A program made the translations under genes and the position numbers. From NCBI RefSeq assembly GCF_004341515.1, contig NZ_SLZF01000002.1:248001-312000 (forward strand): a DNA stretch of 64,000 bases, given 5' to 3'. The notes beneath the pieces are model-generated. The model had not been told where the DNA came from. It did not search any database and worked only from the letters and a program-made list of their open reading frames with translations. The DNA is from Allobosea sp. BK604 (GTDB lineage Bacteria; Pseudomonadota; Alphaproteobacteria; Rhizobiales; Beijerinckiaceae). Positions 58,598 to 64,000 of this stretch are shown here, piece by piece. Each line of letters starts with the position of its first letter. Positions within the stretch are counted from its first letter, which is position 1.

Positions 58598-58611
58598 ATG
58601 ACGGTCGTCAT
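58598..58611. promoter_or_regulatory. Candidate HxlR operator
   Basis: ATGACG-GT-CGTCAT is a 6-bp perfect inverted repeat with a 2-base spacer, 23 bases upstream of the HxlR start codon. It is the only clear dyad next to this promoter and suits autoregulation of the HxlR-MATE operon. Confidence 0.45.
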
Positions 58612-58665
58612 TAATCGAGCGACTTTCATCATGCAAGTCATATCGTGCGAATGAGACGAGTTCTG

Positions 58666-58783
58666 CGTCATTGCGAGCGCAGCGAAGCAATCCAGGGCGG
58701 CAGCGCTCAACGTCTTCCTGGATTGCTTCGCGGAGCCTGTACTCGGGCTTGCCGAAGGCAAGACCCGGGTGCTCGCAATGACG
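58666..58783. repeat. 118-bp intergenic repeat with inverted ends
   Basis: The ends CGTCATTGCGAGC (58666-58678) and GCTCGCAATGACG (58771-58783) are perfect inverted copies. Inside, GCGAAGCAATCCAGG (58682-58696) and CCTGGATTGCTTCGC (58717-58731) are also perfect inverted copies. The ATTGCGAGC..GAAGCAATCCAG sequence is a known-looking dispersed repeat in alphaproteobacteria. It lies between the HxlR promoter and the end of the TetR gene. Confidence 0.75.
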
Positions 58784-58793
58784 AAAGTGTGTC

Positions 58794-59390
58794 CTAGCCC
58801 GTGGCCTGCCTCGCCAACGCGAGCGCGGCCTTGCGACCGGCGGCCAGCAATGAGTCGGAAGCCGCGGCATCGGGCGCGGCGCGGGCGAGTTGCAGCGTGC
58901 CGACCATCAGGGCGAGCACCATCGCGGCCCGCGTGCGGGCATCCGCCGAGGCGGGGTCGGGCAATTCGCCGGCGATCAGCTCGATCAGCTCGCCGGTATC
59001 CCGAGCGAAGATCGCTCGCGTCTCATCCGAGCTGCGCGCCAGCTCGGCGGCGAGCGTGGCGATGGCGCAGCCCGTCTCGGGATGATCGCGATGGGTCCTG
59101 CTCAGGTAGCGCCGGACGATGGTCTCCAGGCCGTCGCCGCCTTCGGCGCGCACGCCAGCCACAGCACTGGCGTGCTCGGCGGTCGCGCCCGTCAGCGCAA
59201 CATCGACGGCGCTGCGCACCAGATCCTCCTTCGAGGGGAAATGCGCGTAGAAGCCGCCATGGGTCAGGCCGGCTTCGGCCATCAGCCCAGCGATGCCGGT
59301 CGCCTCGATGCCGTCCTTCCTGAAGCGGCGCGCGGCGGTCTCGACGATGCGCCGACGCGTCTCGTCCTTGTGACCCTTCTCGTAACGCAT
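58794..59390 (-). CDS. TetR family transcriptional regulator
   Basis: Encodes 198 residues. The TetR helix-turn-helix lies at about residues 10-55 (RIVETAARRFRKDGIEATGI, IAGLMAEAGLTHGGFYAHFP, then SKEDLVRSAV). The block TGCAIATLAAELARSSDETR matches the C-terminal domain of the AcrR/NemR-like group that has GCFxxN-type Cys sites; here it is CAIATLAAEL. It is divergent from a thiolase gene across an 86-base gap with an 18-bp perfect palindrome, which is its likely operator. Confidence 0.88.
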   Translation of the reverse strand: MRYEKGHKDETRRRIVETAARRFRKDGIEATGIAGLMAEAGLTHGGFYAHFPSKEDLVRSAVDVALTGATAEHASAVAGVRAEGGDGLETIVRRYLSRTHRDHPETGCAIATLAAELARSSDETRAIFARDTGELIELIAGELPDPASADARTRAAMVLALMVGTLQLARAAPDAAASDSLLAAGRKAALALARQATG

Positions 59391-59443
59391 GGGCGCCCCT
59401 CCCCGACTCGCTGACTTGCCGATGTCATTATACCCATCATATT

Positions 59444-59461
59444 ATATGTCGATCGACATAT
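59444..59461. promoter_or_regulatory. 18-bp perfect palindrome, probable TetR operator
   Basis: ATATGTCGATCGACATAT is perfectly symmetrical, lies 15 bases before the thiolase start and 53 after the TetR start on the other strand. A dimeric or double-dimeric TetR site here could block both promoters, as in QacR/FadR-like systems. Confidence 0.72.
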
Positions 59462-59476
59462 GAACTGGAGAGAGCC

Positions 59477-60664
59477 ATGTCCCAGGATCCCATCGTCATC
59501 GTCTCCGCCGTCCGCACCCCGCTCGGGCGCTTCCAGGGCGAGCTTGCCGGCGTCGAGGCGCCGGCGCTCGGGGCGCATGTCATTCGCGCCGCGCTGGACC
59601 GGGCCGGGCTCGCGCCAGAGCGTGTCGACGAGGCGTTGATCGGGTGCGTCCTACCTGCCGGCCAGGGCCAGGCCCCGGCACGACAGGCGGCGCGCGGCGC
59701 CGGGCTGCCTGATGCGACCGGCGCGACCACAGTCAACAAGGTCTGCGGCTCGGGCATGAAGGCGACCATGCTGGCCCATGACCTGATCCGCGCCGGCTCG
59801 GCCGATATCATCGTCTCCGGCGGCATGGAGTCGATGTCGAACGCGCCCTATCTGCTGGCCAAGGCGCGCGGTGGCTATCGCGTCGGCCATGACCGTATCT
59901 TCGACCACATGATGCTGGACGGGCTTGAGGACGCCTATGAGCGGGGACGCTCGATGGGCGATTTCGGCGAGGCGGCGGCGCAGGCTTACCAGTTCACGCG
60001 CGACGACCAGGATGCCTATGCCGTGGAGACGCTGACGCGAGCGCGCAATGCGGTCGAGAGCGGCGCCTTCAAGGCCGAGATCGCGCCTGTATCGGTGAAG
60101 GTGAAGGGCGGCGAGGCGCTGGTCGAGAATGACGAGCACCCGCTCAAGGTCTCGCCGGAGAAGATCCCGGCGCTGAAACCGGCCTTCCGGCCGGACGGCA
60201 CCATCACCGCCGCGAGCGCCTCGGCCAATGCCGACGGCGCGGCGGCGCTGATCCTGACCCGGCGGTCGCTCGCCGAGCGGGACGGGCTGCCGATCCTGGC
60301 CGAGATCAAGGCCCATGCCGCCCATAGCCAGGAGCCGGCCTGGTACACGACCGCACCGATCCCGGCGATCCGCAAGCTGCTCGACAAGACGGGCTGGAGC
60401 GTCGGCGATGTCGACCTGTTCGAGATCAACGAAGCCTTCGCCGTCGTCGCCATGGCGGCGCAGCGCGACCTCGCCATCCCCCGCGAGAAGCTCAACGTCA
60501 ACGGCGGCGCCTGCGCGCTCGGCCACCCGATCGGCGCGACGGGCGCACGGCTGATCGTGACCTTGCTGCACGCGCTGCAGCATCACGGCCTGAAGCGCGG
60601 CGTCGCCGCGCTCTGCATCGGCGGCGGCGAGGCGACGGCGATTGCCGTGGAGCGGGTGCAGTAA
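59477..60664 (+). CDS. Acetyl-CoA C-acyltransferase (thiolase)
   Basis: Encodes 395 residues, normal for a thiolase. The nucleophile is C90 in NKVCGSGMKATML, the second Cys is in ALCIGGGEATA near the C-terminus, and the His is in GGACALGHPIGATGARL. It condenses two acetyl-CoA or cleaves a 3-ketoacyl-CoA. The sequence is close to the PhaA/AtoB biosynthetic type, but a degradative role is not excluded. It is alone on its transcript and seems under control of the divergent TetR protein. The next gene (MocR) starts about 110 bases later on the same strand. Confidence 0.93.
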   Translation: MSQDPIVIVSAVRTPLGRFQGELAGVEAPALGAHVIRAALDRAGLAPERVDEALIGCVLPAGQGQAPARQAARGAGLPDATGATTVNKVCGSGMKATMLAHDLIRAGSADIIVSGGMESMSNAPYLLAKARGGYRVGHDRIFDHMMLDGLEDAYERGRSMGDFGEAAAQAYQFTRDDQDAYAVETLTRARNAVESGAFKAEIAPVSVKVKGGEALVENDEHPLKVSPEKIPALKPAFRPDGTITAASASANADGAAALILTRRSLAERDGLPILAEIKAHAAHSQEPAWYTTAPIPAIRKLLDKTGWSVGDVDLFEINEAFAVVAMAAQRDLAIPREKLNVNGGACALGHPIGATGARLIVTLLHALQHHGLKRGVAALCIGGGEATAIAVERVQ

Positions 60665-60727
60665 TCGCGCTTGCCGAGTGACGGCGCTTGTCACTGGCGC
60701 GCACCTTCTCTTTCCGCTATTGCATGC

Positions 60728-60741
60728 CTACATTTTTGTAG
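60728..60741. promoter_or_regulatory. Candidate MocR operator
   Basis: CTACA-TTTT-TGTAG is a perfect 5-bp inverted repeat centred in a larger near-symmetrical block TGCATG...GATTGCATG (60721-60749). It lies 32 bases before the MocR start. It fits autoregulation by the GntR-type domain of that protein. Confidence 0.45.
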
Positions 60742-60772
60742 ATTGCATGGATATGCTGAGAGGGTGCGCGCC

Positions 60773-62152
60773 ATGGCCGGCGACCGGACACCGCAATGGC
60801 TCAAGCCGCTCGATCCGGCGGCTGGGCCGCGCTATCTCCAGATCGTCAACCTGATCGAGAGTGCGGTCGAGAGCGGCAGCCTGCGGCCGGGTGACCGACT
60901 GCCGCCGCAGCGCAGCCTGGCCGATCTGCTCGATGTCGACCTCACTACCGTGACCCGCGCCTATGCCGAGGCCCGCCACCGCAACCTGTTGGACGCCGTG
61001 ACCGGACGCGGCTCCTTCGTCTCGGCGCGCAAGGAGCAGTTTGGGCCGCCGGTCGACCTCAGCATGAACATTCCGCCGGCGCCGAAGGGCGTGCGGCTCG
61101 CGGAGCTGATGCAGCGTGGCATCGCCGAGGTGCTGGCCCGTGCCAGCGCCGATCTGCTGATGACCTATCATGTCGGCTCAGGCTCGCTCGCCGACCGCGC
61201 GGCGGGCTGCGCCTGGCTCGAGCCGATCCTGGGGCGGGTCGAGCCGCAGCGGCTCGTGATCTCGCCCGGCGCGCAGCCGGCGCTGGTGGCGCTGCTCGGC
61301 ACGCTTGCCGCGCCTGGCAGCGCGATCCTGACGGAGCCGCTGACCTATCCCGGCCTGCTGGCGGCGGCGCGGCAGCACGGCCTGCGCACGGTGCCGGTCG
61401 CAGCCGATGGCGACGGCATCCAGCCCGAGGCCCTCGAGCGCGCGGCACGCGAGCATCGCGCAAGGCTGCTTTGCCTGACGCCGACGATTCAGAACCCGAC
61501 CGCGATCACCATGCCGGAACGACGCCGGCGCGAGATCGCGCGCATCGCCAGGGCGCATGAGCTCGTCATTGTCGAGGACGATCCCTACAGCCTGCTGGCG
61601 GGCAATGCGCCACCGCCCCTCGCTGCGCTGGCGCCGGAGCGGACCTACCATGTCTCGACCCTGTCGAAGGGGTTGACCCCGGGACTGCGCACGGCCTTCG
61701 TCGTGATTCCCGCCGGAACGGAGCCGGATGCGCTGGCCGCGGCGCTGCGGGCGCTCACGCTGATGCCCGCGCCGCTGATGACTGCGCTGGCGACGCATTG
61801 GATCAGGGTCGGCGCAGCCTCCGATCTGCTGAAGGGCGTGCGCGAGGAAGCCGCCGCGCGGCAGGTCCTGGCCCGCACGATCCTTCCGGGCTCGGCGCAG
61901 GCGCATCCGAACGGCCTGCATGTCTGGCAGCCCCTGCCGGAGCATTGGGACCGCTACAGGCTGATCGAGGCCGTGCGCCAGCAGGGCCTCGGCGTGACGC
62001 CCTCGGATGCGTTCAGTGTCGAGGGCCGGGCACCGGATGCGGTGCGGATCTCGTTGGGCGGCGTGCCGGAGCGGGCCCGGCTCGTCGAGGCCCTGAGGAC
62101 GCTGGCCGCGACGCTCGGCGACCAGCGCAGCCGGGCTCACGCGGTGGTCTGA
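60773..62152 (+). CDS. MocR-type regulator: GntR helix-turn-helix fused to an aminotransferase-like domain
   Basis: Encodes 459 residues from ATG 60773 (GAGAGGG upstream; GTG 60764 is an alternative). The N-terminal GntR winged helix is PRYLQIVNLIESAVESGSLR, then LPPQRSLADLLDVDLTTVTR (about 20-75). The rest is a fold type I aminotransferase domain: ISPGAQPALVALLGTL, CLTPTIQNPTAITMPERRR and the PLP lysine in STLSKGLTPGLR. MocR proteins sense PLP or amino-acid-derived ligands. The 3' end overlaps the convergent TehA-like gene by 16 bases. Which genes it controls is not clear; the TehA-like gene is convergent and so is not an obvious target. Confidence 0.9.
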   Translation: MAGDRTPQWLKPLDPAAGPRYLQIVNLIESAVESGSLRPGDRLPPQRSLADLLDVDLTTVTRAYAEARHRNLLDAVTGRGSFVSARKEQFGPPVDLSMNIPPAPKGVRLAELMQRGIAEVLARASADLLMTYHVGSGSLADRAAGCAWLEPILGRVEPQRLVISPGAQPALVALLGTLAAPGSAILTEPLTYPGLLAAARQHGLRTVPVAADGDGIQPEALERAAREHRARLLCLTPTIQNPTAITMPERRRREIARIARAHELVIVEDDPYSLLAGNAPPPLAALAPERTYHVSTLSKGLTPGLRTAFVVIPAGTEPDALAAALRALTLMPAPLMTALATHWIRVGAASDLLKGVREEAAARQVLARTILPGSAQAHPNGLHVWQPLPEHWDRYRLIEAVRQQGLGVTPSDAFSVEGRAPDAVRISLGGVPERARLVEALRTLAATLGDQRSRAHAVV

Positions 62153-63090
62153 GGCCGGGCGAAGGCGAATTGAGCCAGGAGCATGAGGCTCCTCACGGCG
62201 ATCCAGCCGATGATCAGGTTGGCGGCGACGAAGAGCGGCAGCGCGAGCTGGACGACCGGCGCGCCGGTGCCTTGCTCGACCAGGCGCATGGCGGCGAGCG
62301 GAAGCGCCGAGACACCGAATGTATAGCTCCAGGCGCCCGGCCCGAAGCCCTGCTCGCGCAGGAAGGGCAGGAGCCGCAGCATGATCAGCGCCAGGAAGAG
62401 ACCGTAGCCGAGCAGGAGCAGCGCGACATGGTTCGTGCCACCGACCATGGGGCTCACGCTCGAAAAGGCGACCGAACCGACTGCGGCCGGAGCAAGGTGG
62501 ATGCCGAGCGTCGCCCGCAATTCGACCGGCAATTTGAGGGTGAACAGGCGGGTGAGCATCACTGATTCCAGGCCGAGCCAGGACAAAAGCCCGATGCCGA
62601 AGAACATCCAGGCGGCGTCCGGCGCGCCGAAACTGGCGGAGGCGAGCGCTGCGACGAAGCCGCCGCCGACAACCGGCAGGTAGAGGATCGGCGTGATCGC
62701 CGCAGGGTCGCGCCCGCCCAGCCAGAGGCCGCCAATGCTCCAGGCGGCAAAGGCAAGCATGCCGAGGGAGCCGGCGAGATAAAGCCACCAGCCGAGCACC
62801 GACGCATGCGGCGCGATGGCGAGGCTCGCGATCATGGTCGTGACCGGGATCAGCGCCGCGACGAGCGCCTGGACGGGATGCTGCACCTCCTCGCGAGCGG
62901 CCACGGGATGGCGTAGCCATTTCAGCGCATAGAGCGTGATCAGCACGGTCCAGAGTGCGAAGGCGGTGCAGGCCAGGGCCTCACCGATCCCGGCCGGGAC
63001 ACCCCAGAGACGGGACGCAGCCCGCCAGTCATTTGCAAGCCCGCCAACGCCGAGAACGGCACCGAAGAAGACGGGCTTGAATGTCAGCAC
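62137..63090 (-). CDS. TDT/SLAC1 family transporter (TehA-like)
   Basis: Encodes 317 residues with about ten membrane helices. GAVLGVGGLANDWRAASRLWG at the start, and PGAWSYTFGVSALPLAAMRL near the C-terminus are typical of the tellurite-resistance/dicarboxylate transporter family, as is the GL(A/S)xxWR pattern. Members export or channel tellurite-related anions, dicarboxylates or chloride; TehA in Haemophilus is an anion channel. The gene starts 8 bases after the DUF983 stop on the same strand, so they are probably one operon. The 3' end overlaps MocR by 16 bases. Confidence 0.82.
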   Translation of the reverse strand: MLTFKPVFFGAVLGVGGLANDWRAASRLWGVPAGIGEALACTAFALWTVLITLYALKWLRHPVAAREEVQHPVQALVAALIPVTTMIASLAIAPHASVLGWWLYLAGSLGMLAFAAWSIGGLWLGGRDPAAITPILYLPVVGGGFVAALASASFGAPDAAWMFFGIGLLSWLGLESVMLTRLFTLKLPVELRATLGIHLAPAAVGSVAFSSVSPMVGGTNHVALLLLGYGLFLALIMLRLLPFLREQGFGPGAWSYTFGVSALPLAAMRLVEQGTGAPVVQLALPLFVAANLIIGWIAVRSLMLLAQFAFARPQTTA

Positions 63091-63097
63091 GACAGGT

Positions 63098-63499
63098 TCA
63101 GGCGGAGGGCGTGCCGCTCGCCTTCGGGCGGGCGAGACGCCCCTCCTCGGCCTTGTAGAAGAATTGCGACGCGACGAGCCAGCCCTTCAGCGGCTGCAAG
63201 GGCGGAATGCAGGTCAACAGGACAAAGGGCAGCGTCGTGACCAGATGGACCCAGAGCGGCGGCTGATAGGTGACCTCGAGCCAAAGCGCGAAGGCGACAG
63301 CCGGGACGCAAACGAACATCATCACGAAGAAGGCCGGGCCATCGGCCGGATCGGCGAAGGAATAGTCCAGGCCACAGACCTCGCATTTCGGCCGCAGCTT
63401 GAGGAAGCCGTCGAACAGATGCCCCTGACCGCAGCGCGGGCAGCGACCGCGCAGACCGGTCTGCATCGGCGAAAGCGGTGGCCATTGGTCGGAGGGCAT
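63098..63499 (-). CDS. DUF983 family membrane protein
   Basis: Encodes 133 residues from ATG 63499. A four-Cys zinc-binding pattern is at C20-x2-C23 and C39-x2-C42 (RCPRCGQGHLF, KCEVCGLDYSF), which is the DUF983 signature, followed by ADGPAFFVMMFVCVPAVAFA and a second helix VHLVTTLPFVLLTCIPPLQP. DUF983 proteins are small inner-membrane proteins often near cytochrome oxidase genes, with no known function. It is the first gene of the probable operon with the TehA-like gene. A 12-bp palindrome lies about 80 bases upstream. Confidence 0.85.
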   Translation of the reverse strand: MPSDQWPPLSPMQTGLRGRCPRCGQGHLFDGFLKLRPKCEVCGLDYSFADPADGPAFFVMMFVCVPAVAFALWLEVTYQPPLWVHLVTTLPFVLLTCIPPLQPLKGWLVASQFFYKAEEGRLARPKASGTPSA

Positions 63500-63576
63500 G
63501 ACGGAACTCCTACGAAAGCACGCCGGTCCAACCGGCGTGCACTCCACATGATCCTCGATGCAGACAATGTCAATAT

Positions 63577-63588
63577 TGTATGCATACA
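63577..63588. promoter_or_regulatory. 12-bp palindrome upstream of the DUF983 gene
   Basis: TGTATGCATACA is perfectly symmetrical and is preceded by CAATAT. It lies about 80 bases before the DUF983 start, with no other promoter-bearing gene near. GntR/VanR-type regulators often use TGTATGCATACA-like sites. Confidence 0.45.
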
Positions 63589-63638
63589 TCAGGACAGAAT
63601 GACGCATGCACCGACATCATGCCGGCCGGAACGACGGG

Positions 63639-63689
63639 AGCTCCGGGATCCATCGTAGAGCGGCGGAGCCTTTGATGGATCCCGGAGCT
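63639..63689. repeat. Hairpin repeat, GGATCCATC family, copy 2
   Basis: AGCTCCGGGATCCATC (63639-63654) and GATGGATCCCGGAGCT (63674-63689) are a 16-bp perfect inverted repeat with a 19-base spacer. The inner 12 bases match the repeat at 2784. It is flanked by CGGAACGACG words on both sides, again as dispersed intergenic repeats do. Confidence 0.7.
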
Positions 63690-63732
63690 GCGCGCTTCGC
63701 GGCTTGCCCGGAACGACGGCGTGGTTCCACGC

Positions 63733-64000
63733 CTAGGCGCGCACCCGCGGCTTCAGGATGTCGTCGAGCCCGATCCGGCGCAGCAACTCGGCGCGGACGC
63801 GATCGGCGACGCCATTGACGATCTCGGCTCCGTCTTCCGACGGATCGATATGGACCCGGAAGGGGCGCCTGCCGAAAGGCAGGCCGACCACCGCGACGGT
63901 TGCATCGGCCACGGCCTGCGGATCGGCATCGGCAGGCTCGAGCGCGGCGAGGCCCTTGAAGGCGACCTCGCCGAAATCGGCGGTCGGGCCCGCGGCATAT
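63733..64000 (-). CDS. C-terminal fragment of an oxidoreductase-like protein (runs off the right edge)
   Basis: Reading leftward from the window end to the TAG at 63733-63735 gives 88 residues that end FRVHIDPSEDGAEIVNGVAD, then RVRAELLRRIGLDDILKPRV. The block VAVVGLPFGRRPFRVHIDP looks like the C-terminal extension of certain short-chain dehydrogenase family proteins of alphaproteobacteria, but this is from memory and weak. The start is outside the window. The gene is separated from the DUF983 gene by a repeat-rich gap of about 230 bases. Confidence 0.5.
   Translation of the reverse strand, partial: YAAGPTADFGEVAFKGLAALEPADADPQAVADATVAVVGLPFGRRPFRVHIDPSEDGAEIVNGVADRVRAELLRRIGLDDILKPRVRA

Noticed and set aside
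61178..62920. 580-residue minus strand open frame opposite MocR and across the TehA-like gene
   Set aside because: Both real genes have clear families; this frame has no motif.
63753..63998. 81-residue minus strand frame at the right edge
   Set aside because: It is Ser/Arg-rich shadow sequence; the frame ending at 63733 reads as a normal protein C-terminus and was chosen.

Overview
The window is GC-rich, densely coded bacterial DNA with high GC at third codon positions. It is most like an alphaproteobacterium of the Hyphomicrobiales, perhaps Bosea or a relative. That placement is inferred from the glpD-glpSTPQUV glycerol locus, the XylFHG importer, the non-phosphorylative sugar-acid genes, the CTAGAG..CTCTAG intergenic repeats and the PrsD/PrsE-type secretion pair. 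No marker gene was compared. I see no rRNA, tRNA, CRISPR array, prophage or intact insertion sequence.

Layout. 1-2741: surface polysaccharide genes (pyruvyl transferase fragment, glycosyltransferase, GSCFA protein). 2898-10270: housekeeping and regulatory genes (secreted PepSY-like protein, Ada-like methyltransferase, SAM methyltransferases, GAF/HD-GYP protein, NAD-dependent reductase, TetR, DUF2244, endonuclease III). 10377-14533: XylFHG-type sugar importer, a MarR regulator with paired operators, and a DUF1398 protein. 14586-32374: a large sugar-acid catabolic region with two IlvD/Edd dehydratases, an enolase-superfamily dehydratase, a KDPG-type aldolase, an HpcH/HpaI aldolase, an aldehyde dehydrogenase, SDR and D-2-hydroxyacid dehydrogenases, a TIM-barrel epimerase, a complete sugar ABC importer, and an amino-acid-type ABC permease pair with binding protein but no ATPase. 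32569-41238: glycerol locus (DeoR-type repressor, glpD, glpSTPQUV). 41378-42772: type II NADH dehydrogenase.

42924-49325 is the most unusual part. It is a leftward block encoding a Q/G- and N-rich protein, a 670-residue protein with five divergent repeats, a type I secretion ABC protein and an HlyD adaptor. It starts at a roughly 600-bp AT-rich island (about 29% GC in its core). On the other side of the island is a gene for the zinc-ribbon/helix-turn-helix part of an IS1595-type transposase without the catalytic domain. The two upstream proteins share a Q-[IV]-x-[ND]-L-x-D-N-D core, so I read the block as a dedicated non-RTX secretion system for a surface or matrix material.

50629-63499: two hypothetical genes (one with an HEPN-like R-x4-H motif), a GntR regulator with a Bug-type binding protein and aconitase, HxlR-MATE, TetR divergent to a thiolase across an 18-bp perfect palindrome, MocR, a TehA-like transporter and a DUF983 protein. 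A partial leftward gene runs off the right edge.

Several regulators sit next to clear dyads, and several intergenic gaps hold dispersed repeat elements. In two places such a repeat supplies the stop codon of the neighbouring gene.
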